Positions 23,300 to 30,316 of a DNA stretch of 30,316 bases are shown here, piece by piece. Within the stretch, counting starts at the first letter, position 1, and each line of letters opens with the position of its first letter. Source of the DNA: an uncultured Selenomonadales bacterium (GTDB taxonomy: Bacteria; Bacillota; Clostridia; Christensenellales; QALW01); assembly GCA_905200615.1 (NCBI GenBank), contig CAJKLB010000029.1, forward strand, positions 1 through 30,316, read 5' to 3'. A program made the position numbers and the translations under genes. Below the pieces are notes generated by a model. It was not told where the DNA came from, did no database searches, and saw only the letters and a program-made list of their open reading frames with translations.

Positions 23300-24160
23300 T
23301 TATTTTAAGTCTGTATTTTCAGAGTCCATGCATACGCAGACATACCAGTAATATCCGTCATACATCACGCCGACCGCCATGTAGTTATATTTGGAGCTGC
23401 CGACATATGACCAGTGCCCCTTGCTGTTTCTGAATCCGTTTGCTATGGAGTAGGCTATCTCATCAGCCATGCCGCCCCAATTGCCTTTTCCGATGGCTTC
23501 GCGCACATTGGCGGTATAATAATTTTCTTCGCCTTCGATACCGTATAGTGACCAGTCAACATATTCGCCGTACTGTAGAGCTTCGGCGGTTGCTCGTTGG
23601 TCGGCAGTATCATGAGCAAAATTTGTTTTAAGCTGAGTGCATCGGTATTTGCAATATTCGGTTAGTCCGGGGATGACCGTTGCGGTGACATCACCCTGCT
23701 CAGTGCGGAACTGATTTATGTATTCTGCGACCTTCTGTGCCACTGTATCCGCGCTCGGTTTGGGTGGGATTATAATTTCTTCCGTAGGCGGATCGTCCGT
23801 TTCCAATATAGTGATGCATTCGTTTTCCGTCGGAGTTTTCGCCACCGAAGACTCGGTCGGTTTTGTTATAACCGTAGGTTTGGGTTCTTCCGTTGGCTTT
23901 GCCGTTGTTGTCGGCTCTGTGGCGGTCACAGTCGGCTCGGTTGGCTGATCCTTGCTCTCAGTCGGGGTAGGCTCGTTTTCTTTCTCTGTCGGCTCTACCG
24001 CCGTCGCAGGCGGTGTTGTTTCGGTTGGTGTTTCTGTTATTATCGTTTCTGATACCGTTGTCGGCGGACTCTCGGTAGGCGGCGGTGCGGTGTTGCCACC
24101 GCATCCCACCATGCCGATGAGCACCCCACAGCAGAGAAGAAGGATTATGATTTTCTTCAT
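23300..24160 (-). CDS. CAP/SCP-domain lipoprotein with Thr/Pro-rich stalk
   Basis: The 286-residue product starts with a lipoprotein signal (lipobox GMVGC, lipidated Cys20). A Thr/Pro/Glu-rich stalk of about 110 residues (20-130) with TEPT/PTES-like repeats leads to a C-terminal CAP (SCP/PR1-like) domain (about 138-286) with EYINQFRTEQGD, FAHD, and SKGHWSYVGSSKYNYMAVG, the histidine positions typical of CAP proteins. It should stand out from the membrane through the wall. CAP domains in bacteria have varied, poorly known roles. Its start overlaps the DUF6809-like gene by 4 bases. On a mobile element it could act in surface contact or exclusion, but this is inference. Confidence 0.8.
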   Translation of the reverse strand: MKKIIILLLCCGVLIGMVGCGGNTAPPPTESPPTTVSETIITETPTETTPPATAVEPTEKENEPTPTESKDQPTEPTVTATEPTTTAKPTEEPKPTVITKPTESSVAKTPTENECITILETDDPPTEEIIIPPKPSADTVAQKVAEYINQFRTEQGDVTATVIPGLTEYCKYRCTQLKTNFAHDTADQRATAEALQYGEYVDWSLYGIEGEENYYTANVREAIGKGNWGGMADEIAYSIANGFRNSKGHWSYVGSSKYNYMAVGVMYDGYYWYVCVCMDSENTDLK

Positions 24161-24441
24161 ATATCCTCGACCTCCTCCAAGCCTTGCATCACTTCCACCA
24201 TAATACGTGTTGCGAGGATAAATCCCGAACTGAATGCCTCACGCTCGGTGATGCAGGACAGTTCGCTTGTGCAGTCCTTGAACTTTTCAAAGGTTTCTTT
24301 TTGCTTTTCTGTAAGCCCTGCATTCAGTTCTTCCTCATTTTTGCATATCAGTTTGACGAGCTTATCGACTCTCGTCCCTCGCTTGATATACCTTTCGTGC
24401 GGACTGATGTTTCCGTAGTATAAATCTTCAAGTGTTGTCAT
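24157..24441 (-). CDS. Small DUF6809-like protein
   Basis: The 94-residue product begins MTTLEDLYYGNISPHERY, a start I associate with DUF6809-type proteins of clostridial accessory regions (from memory). It is charged and helical, with a KNEEELNAGLTEKQKETFEKF helix and a hydrophobic stretch GFILATRIMVEVMQGLEE near the end. A longer frame runs up to 24492, but AGGAGGTG lies 8 bases before the ATG at 24441. It overlaps the CAP lipoprotein by ATGA, so the two are translated together. Function unknown. Confidence 0.7.
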   Translation of the reverse strand: MTTLEDLYYGNISPHERYIKRGTRVDKLVKLICKNEEELNAGLTEKQKETFEKFKDCTSELSCITEREAFSSGFILATRIMVEVMQGLEEVEDI

Positions 24442-24520
24442 GTGCGTTGCACCTCCTTTTGCAACACAAATACATACCACAACACTTTTCACAAGTCCAG
24501 CGTTTTCGATATAAAATGCA

Positions 24521-24545
24521 AAAAGCGCCGCCGAAGCGACGCTTT
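24521..24545 (-). terminator. Terminator after the XRE/DUF2975 operon
   Basis: On the minus strand AAAGCGTCGC and GGCGGCGCTTT form a GC-rich stem with a short TTC loop, followed by TTGCATTTT. It begins 5 bases after the XRE gene stop. Confidence 0.7.
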
Positions 24546-24549
24546 CATA

Positions 24550-24762
24550 TCAATCTTCTTTTTGAAATTCTAAAATATCTCCGGCTTCGCAATCAAGCAC
24601 CTCGCAAATTGCCGCAAGGGTGGAAAAGCGGATAGCCGTTACTTTGTTGTTTTTGATTTTGGATAAGTTGACGTTAGAAATCCCCACACGCTCTGCAAGC
24701 TCGTTTAAGGACATTTTTCTATCTACCATCATTCTATCCAAGCGGAGTACTATTTTTCCCAT
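24550..24762 (-). CDS. XRE/Cro-type helix-turn-helix regulator
   Basis: The 70-residue product is a compact Cro/C1 DNA-binding domain: MSLNELAERVGISNVNLSKIKNN (about 17-39) is the helix-turn-helix, followed by AIRFSTLAAICEVLDCEAGDIL, typical of the YozG-like group. AGGAGGG precedes the ATG. It lies 10 bases after a DUF2975 membrane-protein gene, an arrangement common in Bacillota in which the pair forms a small regulatory unit. It probably represses its own promoter; the DNA target elsewhere is unknown. Confidence 0.92.
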   Translation of the reverse strand: MGKIVLRLDRMMVDRKMSLNELAERVGISNVNLSKIKNNKVTAIRFSTLAAICEVLDCEAGDILEFQKED

Positions 24763-24772
24763 AGCGCCCTCC

Positions 24773-25330
24773 TTACAGCAGACCGTCTACATCTTTTTCA
24801 AGCTCAGCACCGTGAACAAAGAACTGTGTCAGACAGAGGACGACAATTCCCATAAAAACGCCATTCATATCCATGCTGTTTTCCACGGCATCCACACCGA
24901 TGATCAAACGGACAATAAAACTCATAAAAAGTCCGATTACAGGGACTGCAATAGAGAAAATACCAATCTCACGCATCATACGAATATTATCCTTTTGGAA
25001 TGGAGTGGTGTTTTCAGAGTTCTTGAAGATAAGATACAGATTACGGAACACCATAGCCATCACAACAAGAATGATAACTGCGCCAATACCAAAAATAAGA
25101 AATGCAGTCATATCGACATTACCATTAGCAACTGGGAGATTAACCTCAAATCCATATACATCCAGGTTCACACCGCAGCATTCCTTTGCATCGAAGCCGA
25201 CAAAATATTTTACCCAATCGGGTGCTACGGCAGAACAAACAGTGGCCGCCGTCATTAAAGCTGCACCAACCCAATGGAATACCTCTAAAATCTTTGTAAT
25301 AACCTTTCCGAGTTTATTAAGACCTTTCAT
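24773..25330 (-). CDS. DUF2975-like four-helix membrane protein
   Basis: The 185-residue product has four likely membrane segments (about 16-38, 75-97, 122-145 and 157-175), with a loop holding ECCGVNLDVYGFEV between the first two and the NTTPFQKDNIRMMREIG motif before the third, characteristic of the DUF2975 family. Function is not established; its usual partner is an XRE regulator, here the next gene. GGAGGT stands 8 bases before the start. The pair is read from a strong promoter that is divergent from the nitroreductase gene. Confidence 0.85.
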   Translation of the reverse strand: MKGLNKLGKVITKILEVFHWVGAALMTAATVCSAVAPDWVKYFVGFDAKECCGVNLDVYGFEVNLPVANGNVDMTAFLIFGIGAVIILVVMAMVFRNLYLIFKNSENTTPFQKDNIRMMREIGIFSIAVPVIGLFMSFIVRLIIGVDAVENSMDMNGVFMGIVVLCLTQFFVHGAELEKDVDGLL

Positions 25331-25362
25331 TACTCATACCTCCAAAGTGATTTGTTGGCATA

Positions 25363-25391
25363 AGTATAACACAGCCCTTAATGTTTGTCAA
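25363..25391 (-). promoter_or_regulatory. Promoter of the DUF2975/XRE operon
   Basis: On the minus strand TTGACA (25391-25386) and TATACT (25368-25363) are spaced by 17 bases. It is back to back with the nitroreductase promoter, so the XRE protein could control both. Confidence 0.8.
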
Positions 25392-25442
25392 TATGTTTTT
25401 AATGGTATACATTAAATTATATATATTTTACATTAACTTTTG

Positions 25443-25471
25443 TTGACATTTAAAATTTGATTTGATAAAAT
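25443..25471 (+). promoter_or_regulatory. Promoter of the nitroreductase gene
   Basis: TTGACA (25443-25448) and TAAAAT (25466-25471) are spaced by 17 bases. Transcription would start near 25478, giving a short leader with AGGAGG. Confidence 0.75.
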
Positions 25472-25499
25472 ATATTTGTTTTTAGGAGGCGAATGCAGT

Positions 25500-26255
25500 A
25501 TGGAAAAAGAACTTTACTCTATGATTTTCAAAAGAAAATCCTTTCATATATTTCGTGATATTGGCAATATAAACCCTGATGAACTACAAAGCATCGAAGA
25601 AAAATACAACAATCTTACGCCGTTGATAAACAGCATACAGACCGCTATCCGTATTGTACCTGCCGATCAAACCACCTGCAAGCGTGGGCAAGAATATTGC
25701 ATCTTATTATATAGCGAGAAAAAGGATAATTATCTGCAAAATATCGGTTATATCGGTGAACAGCTTGACCTATATCTTGCTTCTCTTGGAATTGGTGCAT
25801 TGTGGTTCGGTATCGGTAAACCTGATGAGCCAACCTATAACGGTCTTGATTTTGTCATAATGATTGCCATTGCAAAGGTCGCAGACGATAAGTTCCGCAA
25901 AGATATGTTTAAAAGTAAACGCAAACCGATTGATGAGATATGGAACGGTGAGCATCATCGTGAAATAGGTAAAATTGTTCGCTTTACGCCAAGTGCCTGC
26001 AACACACAGCCGTGGAAAGTAACTGCAGAAGAAAAATCTTTGACGGTTTACCGTTATAAAAAGTCGGGTAAGCGAGGTATTATGCCCGCCGACAAGGTGG
26101 CACACTATAACCGCATTGACATTGGTATCTTTCTTTGTTTCCTCGACCTCTGCCTGATGAAAAACGATATTTCCTTTGAGCGTGAGCTGTTTACCGATAA
26201 CGCCAAGGATGATTGCGAAGAAGTGCTAACCGCTAAATACACATTATTACAATAA
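25500..26255 (+). CDS. Nitroreductase-family protein
   Basis: The 251-residue product resembles the TM-nitroreductase branch (TM1586 type) of the FMN-dependent nitroreductase fold. Visible signs are FKRKSFHIFRD at the N-terminus, the LASLGIGALWFGIGKP stretch (about 88-103), and FTPSACNTQPWKV (about 163-175), which match phosphate- and flavin-binding positions. It may reduce nitro or quinone compounds or act on flavins; the substrate is not readable. The Met at 25500 is preferred over the one at 25476 because AGGAGG lies just before it. It stands alone between a divergent promoter and a terminator. Confidence 0.8.
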   Translation: MEKELYSMIFKRKSFHIFRDIGNINPDELQSIEEKYNNLTPLINSIQTAIRIVPADQTTCKRGQEYCILLYSEKKDNYLQNIGYIGEQLDLYLASLGIGALWFGIGKPDEPTYNGLDFVIMIAIAKVADDKFRKDMFKSKRKPIDEIWNGEHHREIGKIVRFTPSACNTQPWKVTAEEKSLTVYRYKKSGKRGIMPADKVAHYNRIDIGIFLCFLDLCLMKNDISFERELFTDNAKDDCEEVLTAKYTLLQ

Positions 26256-26259
26256 CGAT

Positions 26260-26287
26260 AAAGGCGCCGCTGCAAAGCGACGCCTTT
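26260..26287. terminator. Terminator between convergent genes
   Basis: AAAGGCG-C-CGCT and AGCG-A-CGCCTTT pair around a GCAA tetraloop (11 bp with one mismatch). It lies between the nitroreductase and ABC permease stops and may act for both, though U-tracts are short. Confidence 0.65.
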
Positions 26288-26294
26288 GACTATA

Positions 26295-27536
26295 TTATGC
26301 CTTCCAAACGGCTTTAATAATATTGCCGATCTTGGGAGATGTTCCGTACATAAGAACACCTACACGGTAGATCTTTGCGGAGAGAATTCCGATTCCAAAG
26401 GTAGACGCAACCAAAATGCCGATGGAAATCGCAATCTCATACCAAGGCACAGTGCTCATAGCAATTCTTGTGAACATTGCCATCGGTGAGGTGAACGGAA
26501 TGTAAGAGCAAATCTGCATCAGTATATTGTCCACACTTCCGCTGCTCATTGAGAACATAACCACCATAAAACCAATAATGAACAAGAATGTTACCGGCTG
26601 AACAGCAGTATTGATATCCTCCAGTTTTGAAACGGTAGAGGAAATTGCACCATAGAGGAACGCATAAATCAAGAAGCCAAGTAGGAAGAACACAAGCATA
26701 TAGACAAACAGCTCGGGCGGAATATTAAAGATGGAATCAATGATTCCGTTATCTCCCCAATAGGACTTATTCACATTGTAGAACACGAGCGCCGAGCCAA
26801 AGATGGCAACAAGCTGAACAAGACCTGCCATACAAGCCGCTAAAACTTTACCAAACATCATGTTGATGGGTTTGGCACTGGTAATAAGCAATTCCATGGC
26901 ACGAGAGCTTTTTTCGGTTGCAACACTCATTGCTACCATCTGACCGTAAAGCAGGATAACCATATACAGCGCAAAAATCATAATGTAGGTGTAGAAGAAG
27001 TTTTGCATCTGATCTTTGCCAAGGCTTTCTACCTCGGCATCAATCTGAATACTCATAACACCTGCGGCATCTTCTTGAGACATACCGCCGCCTATCATAG
27101 CATTCATTTGATAGATCTGTTGCAACACACTGGTCGCAATATCGGGGTTCATATCGTACATCGAAAGATTATTAACGTAATATGTAAATGAGGTTGCTCC
27201 GTTCATCACAAAAGCACACTCCACATCACCGGAAGTAATTTTGTTCTTGATTACGCTGATTTCCTCATCTGTAATCTGCACATCATAGTCAGTAAAGGAT
27301 GCGGCAAATGTTTCTTTCACCATATCCGCCTGCGTAGGATCATCTGCCTTTACGAGCATAACGGAAAGGTCTGCGGTGGTATTAGAAGTATCGTCTGATT
27401 CGAACAAGGCTGTAATCCGAGGGAAGAACATAACAATAGCGATAACCACCATCAAAAAGATGGTTACACCGACAAACGCCTTATTCTTTGCATAATTTTT
27501 AAGTTCAAATTTAAGTATTTTTCCAAACTGTTTCAT
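26295..27536 (-). CDS. ABC-2-type transporter permease (NatB/YhaP-like)
   Basis: The 413-residue product has the ABC-2 permease layout: a first membrane helix (about 19-40), a large extracytoplasmic domain (about 45-180), then five or six membrane helices (190-405). The conserved SRAMELLITSAKPINMMFGKVLA segment lies before the third. It pairs with the ATPase gene 3 bases upstream. Systems of this type export sodium, antimicrobial peptides or other toxic molecules. The order in this operon (LiaF-like, DUF4097-like, ATPase, permease) suggests envelope defence rather than sodium export; that is inference. Confidence 0.9.
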   Translation of the reverse strand: MKQFGKILKFELKNYAKNKAFVGVTIFLMVVIAIVMFFPRITALFESDDTSNTTADLSVMLVKADDPTQADMVKETFAASFTDYDVQITDEEISVIKNKITSGDVECAFVMNGATSFTYYVNNLSMYDMNPDIATSVLQQIYQMNAMIGGGMSQEDAAGVMSIQIDAEVESLGKDQMQNFFYTYIMIFALYMVILLYGQMVAMSVATEKSSRAMELLITSAKPINMMFGKVLAACMAGLVQLVAIFGSALVFYNVNKSYWGDNGIIDSIFNIPPELFVYMLVFFLLGFLIYAFLYGAISSTVSKLEDINTAVQPVTFLFIIGFMVVMFSMSSGSVDNILMQICSYIPFTSPMAMFTRIAMSTVPWYEIAISIGILVASTFGIGILSAKIYRVGVLMYGTSPKIGNIIKAVWKA

Positions 27537-27539
27537 TGC

Positions 27540-28439
27540 TTAGTCCTCCTGTGCTACGTCGCCTGCATATTCTACGAAAATATCGTTAAGGGAAGGTTCA
27601 AAGACCTTTACTTCGTCGATATCGTAATTTTCTACAAGGCGAGTCATAGTAGTTTTCTTTTCGGAGGGTGAGCCTAAGCGAATCATCAAGTCGCCGTTTT
27701 CCATGACCGTACAGGAAGATCCAAAGTCAGCTTTGATTGCATCGGGTGTTTCTGTGCGGACAACTAAGCGGTCACGGGGATAGTCACGCTTAATGTCGTG
27801 CAAATCACCGTGAAGAGCAACAACACCGTTATTGAGGATAGCAATGCTGTCGCAGAATTCTTCTATGTAGCTCATCTGATGGCTGGAGAACAGAACGATT
27901 TTACCTTTTGCAATCTGTTCTTTAACCACGTCCTTTAAGAGCATTGCATTTACAGGGTCAAGACCTGAAAAAGGCTCGTCCAGAATAACAATATCGGGAT
28001 CGTGAGCGAGAGCAGTAATCAACTGAATCTTCTGCTGATTACCCTTGGAAAGTGTATCAAGTCGCTTGTTGCGGTACTCGGTCATACCGAGCCGACCAAG
28101 CCAATAGTCGATTGATTGCACAGCTGCCTTATGGCTCATTCCTTTCAGCTCTGCAAAATAGGTAAGCTGATCAATGATAATCTTCTTCGGATACAAGCCT
28201 CTTTCTTCGGGAAGATAGCCGATGCCAATTTTGTTGTAATTAATAGGTTGACCATCGATCAGCACTTCACCGCTGTTTGCAGGGAACACATCCATCAGAA
28301 TACGTATAGATGTGGTCTTGCCGGCACCGTTTCTGCCAAGCAGTCCGAAGGCTTTGCCACCCTCAGCTTTGAATGAAACTCCGGTGAGGACTTTCTTCTC
28401 ACCAAAGGATTTTTCTATATTTTTAAGTTCTAAAATCAT
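27540..28439 (-). CDS. ABC transporter ATP-binding protein
   Basis: The 299-residue product is an ABC ATPase of the drug/sodium exporter group (NatA/YhaQ-like, DUF4162-type C-terminus). Walker A is GLLGRNGAGKTTS (32-44), the signature is LSKGNQQKI, Walker B is DIVILDEPFSGLD, and the H-loop is FSSHQM. The C-terminal 80 residues match the accessory domain of this branch. Its start overlaps the DUF4097-like gene by 4 bases and its stop is 3 bases before the permease start, so the pair is made together. Confidence 0.94.
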   Translation of the reverse strand: MILELKNIEKSFGEKKVLTGVSFKAEGGKAFGLLGRNGAGKTTSIRILMDVFPANSGEVLIDGQPINYNKIGIGYLPEERGLYPKKIIIDQLTYFAELKGMSHKAAVQSIDYWLGRLGMTEYRNKRLDTLSKGNQQKIQLITALAHDPDIVILDEPFSGLDPVNAMLLKDVVKEQIAKGKIVLFSSHQMSYIEEFCDSIAILNNGVVALHGDLHDIKRDYPRDRLVVRTETPDAIKADFGSSCTVMENGDLMIRLGSPSEKKTTMTRLVENYDIDEVKVFEPSLNDIFVEYAGDVAQED

Positions 28440-29251
28440 TTTGCTTCAGACTCCTTAAATTCCAAGTTAATGGCACCGATACCGCCACTAATCTCGATGC
28501 TGTTATTACCGTTACCTTGTCCCTTGATATTAGAAACGCTTGTGCCATCTACTGTGATATTACCAAGACCTTTTTCTATATCAAGTTTATAATCATCCTT
28601 ATTACCAATTATGGTTATGTTGGACTCTCCAACACCTAAATCGAAATCACTTTCACCTGTAAGAGCAGAAGTCAGATTCAACTGACCTACACCCATATCT
28701 AAATCAAGGTTATGAAGTGCACCGCCTGATATTGTGATTTTTCCTGCACCACCGTCAATGTCAATATCTGAGGCGGCAACAAGAGTATCAATGGTAACTT
28801 CACCGGCACCAAGTTCAAAGTTAATTGTAGCGGCAGACAAGCTATCTACAGTCAGTCTTCCTGCACCTGTTATAATATTTGCTCTTTCAAACACCGCGTC
28901 TGCAGGAATGTAAAGAGTCAATATAGCACCTGTATAGGTGTGAGCAAACTTCCTTGTTTCCTCGATCGTAAGAACACCATTCTTATCTTCAACCGTAAGA
29001 TGTTTTAGATTGCTTTCAACAGAAAAACTCTCACCTTGCTTAATGGTAAAATCAGCGGCATTGATCTTTACTTCAAGGCTTTGTATCTCTGATGATACTG
29101 AATAAGTTTTTATATCTTCGGTCACAGCATCGCCGCCGAAAAATCCTCCGAACAAACCAAACATACTTAAAATTCCTCCGATAATACTGACTGTGAGAAA
29201 GATGGCAAACGCCATCGCTATGTATTTTACTGTTTTTTGAAAATTGGTCAT
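28436..29251 (-). CDS. DUF4097-like beta-helix membrane protein
   Basis: The 271-residue product has one N-terminal membrane helix (about 9-35) and then a long beta-solenoid-like repeat region (about 55-265). Repeats of roughly 20 residues carry the pattern GAG-x-hydrophobic-T-I/V-D, e.g. GAGEVTIDTL, GAGKITISGG, GVGQLNLTSA and GLGNITVDGT. This is the putative-adhesin/DUF4097 family, common beside LiaF-like and ABC genes. It should be mostly outside the membrane. It overlaps both neighbours by 4 bases. A role in sensing or shielding the envelope is plausible; none is proven. Confidence 0.8.
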   Translation of the reverse strand: MTNFQKTVKYIAMAFAIFLTVSIIGGILSMFGLFGGFFGGDAVTEDIKTYSVSSEIQSLEVKINAADFTIKQGESFSVESNLKHLTVEDKNGVLTIEETRKFAHTYTGAILTLYIPADAVFERANIITGAGRLTVDSLSAATINFELGAGEVTIDTLVAASDIDIDGGAGKITISGGALHNLDLDMGVGQLNLTSALTGESDFDLGVGESNITIIGNKDDYKLDIEKGLGNITVDGTSVSNIKGQGNGNNSIEISGGIGAINLEFKESEAK

Positions 29252-29925
29252 TTAATTTCAACGCCTCCAAACATACAAGTGCCGCTTATGTAGATAGTGG
29301 GAGCATCCTTGTGTACGGAAGTCTTGTTAGAGATGCCACCAAAGATACAGTTGGAGCTTACCTTTACATTGATGTTGTCGGGAACAAAAATATCAATACC
29401 GCCAAAGATAGCCGACACCTGAATGGCACAATCCTTTTCAATAATAGCGTTACGGAGATCGCACTTCACACCGCCAAAGGTTGCGGTAAGCTCTGCGCCC
29501 TCAAATACTTCGCCGTCATAATTCAGATCACAACCGGAGAATGTGGCACAGCCAACCTTTGTTTCGCCGCCGTTTTGCTTGATTTTAGCAATGATTTCAT
29601 TTGCTTTGTTGCCAAAAAGTCCGGTAAAAACCATCTTCAAGCCGATAATTACAATAATGGCCGGAACAAGAAGTTTCCACAACATCGAGAAACTCAAAAT
29701 ATCTTGACAGCACAATAACAGGAATACACCAACTGCTATACCAATAATGTTGCCTGTCTTTTCGCGCTCTGTAAATAATCCAATGGCACACGGCACGATA
29801 ATAAACAGTGTCCACCAACCGTCAAAGAAGATATTAATATCCATAATGTTAAATACATTCAGAGCCAAAACCACGCCTGCGGCAATCAATACAATTCCCC
29901 ACAAAATACTGCTAACTTTTTTCAT
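29248..29925 (-). CDS. LiaF-like membrane protein (envelope stress)
   Basis: The 225-residue product has four short membrane helices in the first 115 residues (DUF5668-like) and a C-terminal beta domain with the repeated FGG motif of LiaF/YvqF-type proteins (ATFGGVKCDL, AIFGGIDIFVP, CIFGGISN, CMFGGVEIK). LiaF restrains the LiaRS cell-envelope stress system in Bacillus, but no kinase or regulator is in the window. A longer frame to 30009 exists, but AGAGGA lies 8 bases before the Met at 29925 and the longer frame would run through the leader terminator. First gene of the four-gene operon; overlaps the DUF4097-like gene by ATGA. Confidence 0.82.
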   Translation of the reverse strand: MKKVSSILWGIVLIAAGVVLALNVFNIMDINIFFDGWWTLFIIVPCAIGLFTEREKTGNIIGIAVGVFLLLCCQDILSFSMLWKLLVPAIIVIIGLKMVFTGLFGNKANEIIAKIKQNGGETKVGCATFSGCDLNYDGEVFEGAELTATFGGVKCDLRNAIIEKDCAIQVSAIFGGIDIFVPDNINVKVSSNCIFGGISNKTSVHKDAPTIYISGTCMFGGVEIK

Positions 29926-29949
29926 TGTTTTTCCTCTTTTCCTATTAAT

Positions 29950-29977
29950 AAAAAAGTGCGTGACCGAAGCCACGCAC
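29950..29977 (-). terminator. Leader terminator/attenuator before the LiaF-like operon
   Basis: On the minus strand GTGCGTGGC-TTCG-GTCACGCAC forms a 9-bp stem capped by a C(UUCG)G loop and is followed by TTTTTTATT. Only 24 bases separate it from the LiaF-like start, too few for a further promoter, so the operon must be read through it. This points to attenuation. Confidence 0.75.
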
Positions 29978-30150
29978 CGAAAAACGCAACCCCGATTGTC
30001 GCCAAACAAATCTTAAACACAAAAGGACAAACCTTATTGTCATTCAAGTGGAATTGCGTTTTTACCGAATTCATTTTGAATGACAAAGGCAAAAGGGTAT
30101 AATATCCCCTCAGTTAAGGTCATCCTTTGTTATTATTAGATTTGTTTGGC
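29978..30150 (-). promoter_or_regulatory. Structured leader: candidate riboswitch/attenuator (or MITE)
   Basis: The leader opens with GCCAAACAAATCT (30150-30138), which pairs perfectly with AGATTTGTTTGGC (30013-30001). Inside are an imperfect continuation of this helix (ACAAAGGATGACC with GGTTTGTCCTTTTGT), and a strong hairpin TGTCATTCAA/TTGAATGACA (30085-30076/30047-30038) extended by GAATTC/GGAATT. The predicted transcription start coincides with the first base of the outer helix and a terminator follows its closing arm. I do not recognise a known riboswitch class. The palindrome extends beyond the transcript (ACAATCGG 30166-30173 with CCGATTGT 29992-29999), so an inserted MITE-like sequence is an alternative. 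Confidence 0.5.
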
Positions 30151-30157
30151 AAATTAT

Positions 30158-30186
30158 ATTATAACACAATCGGAAATAAAAATAAA
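30158..30186 (-). promoter_or_regulatory. Extended -10 promoter of the LiaF-like operon
   Basis: On the minus strand TGTTATAAT (30166-30158) is a perfect extended -10. The -35 (TTTATT, 30186-30181) is weak. The predicted start is near 30151. Confidence 0.65.
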
Positions 30187-30231
30187 GTGGTTTTGAAAAA
30201 GTTGCGAAATTTGTTGTTTTAAGCATAAAAA

Positions 30232-30262
30232 ATACAGCATAGCTATCTTAACTATGCTGTAT
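30232..30262 (-). terminator. Intrinsic terminator of a gene beyond the window
   Basis: On the minus strand ATACAGCATAG/CTATGCTGTAT (11 bp) is followed by TTTTTTATG. It would end a minus-strand transcript entering from the right, so the LiaF-like operon starts afresh after it. Confidence 0.75.
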
Positions 30263-30273
30263 CAGTCTGTCGA

Positions 30274-30301
30274 AAAAGTCCAGTATAAGCTGGGCTTTTT
30301 T
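30274..30301. terminator. Bidirectional terminator hairpin
   Basis: AAAAGTCCAG/CTGGGCTTTT with a 6-base loop is flanked by A- and T-runs, so it can act on either strand. It stands 12 bases from the previous terminator. Confidence 0.65.
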
Positions 30302-30316
30302 GCATAAATAAGGTAT

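Larger units (their letters stand above)
15605..24545. mobile_element. Integrative mobilizable element (Tn4451/TnpX-like), ends approximate
   Basis: The stretch contains a large serine recombinase, a TnpW-like protein, a relaxase with MobC partner, an oriT-like spacer, a RepA-like ATPase and several accessory genes, but no conjugation (type IV secretion) genes. It should therefore need a helper to transfer. The recombinase gene lies within about 95 bases of the last chromosomal gene, so the left end is probably between 15511 and 15605. The right end is set at the terminator after the DUF6809/CAP pair only for convenience; it could lie further right. I found no clear direct repeat marking the ends. 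Confidence 0.65.

Noticed and set aside
23718..24203. Val/Gly-rich plus-strand frames opposite the CAP lipoprotein
   Set aside because: They are the antisense of the Thr/Pro/Glu repeat stalk, and the low-complexity Val/Gly/Ser pattern follows directly from that.
1..30316. Search for tRNA, rRNA, CRISPR arrays and insertion-sequence transposases
   Set aside because: No cloverleaf-like tRNA, rRNA segment, repeat-spacer array or DDE transposase was seen by eye; a tRNAscan or IS search could still reveal a fragment.

Overview
The window looks like a chromosomal stretch of an anaerobic Clostridia-type Bacillota. The signs are strong AGGAGG ribosome sites, a T-box leader, moderate GC, a Tn4451/TnpX-like mobilizable element, and an XRE/DUF2975 regulator pair. 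I see no rRNA, tRNA or CRISPR array. Species cannot be fixed from this sequence.

Positions 1-2788 hold the last two steps of arginine synthesis, argG-argH, behind a consensus promoter with weak ArgR-box-like sequences upstream. At 2798 a second consensus promoter drives a textbook T-box leader with terminator. It controls four tightly packed genes (3141-8385): a LeuA/citramalate-synthase-like protein that has lost its metal-binding His-x-His, a fusion of a sugar-isomerase-type TIM barrel with an acyl-CoA ligase, a metal-dependent amidohydrolase, and a GNAT acetyltransferase. I do not recognise this set as a known pathway. The T-box suggests that uncharging of one tRNA (proline or serine by my reading) switches it on.

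Positions 8386-9436 carry no intact gene. They contain two similar palindromic modules, a multi-branched RNA-like fold (8750-8863), and a small broken gene (9169-9414) repaired in silico by adding one A at each of three places. A divergent AraC-type regulator (9437-10192) faces a three-gene sugar operon (10382-15510): a cytosolic GH106-like hydrolase, a wall- or membrane-anchored carbohydrate-binding protein, and a membrane-anchored paralogue of the hydrolase. Together they look like a small glycan-use locus with no transporter in view.

From about 15605 to about 24545 lies an integrative mobilizable element: large serine recombinase, TnpW-like protein, MobP-type relaxase with a second gene nested in another frame, MobC-like protein, an oriT-like spacer, a RepA-like ATPase, a DUF6076-like zinc protein, a sigma-70-like factor, a CAP-domain lipoprotein and a small DUF6809-like protein. 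Neither end is proven.

The right part (24550-29925) has an XRE regulator with a DUF2975 membrane protein, a divergent nitroreductase, and a four-gene envelope-stress-like operon (LiaF-like, DUF4097-like, ABC ATPase, ABC permease). That operon starts from an extended -10 promoter whose predicted start point coincides with the 5' arm of a 13-bp outer helix. The leader ends in a UUCG-capped intrinsic terminator about 25 bases before the first start codon. This is the layout of a riboswitch or attenuator, though a MITE-like DNA palindrome is an alternative reading.
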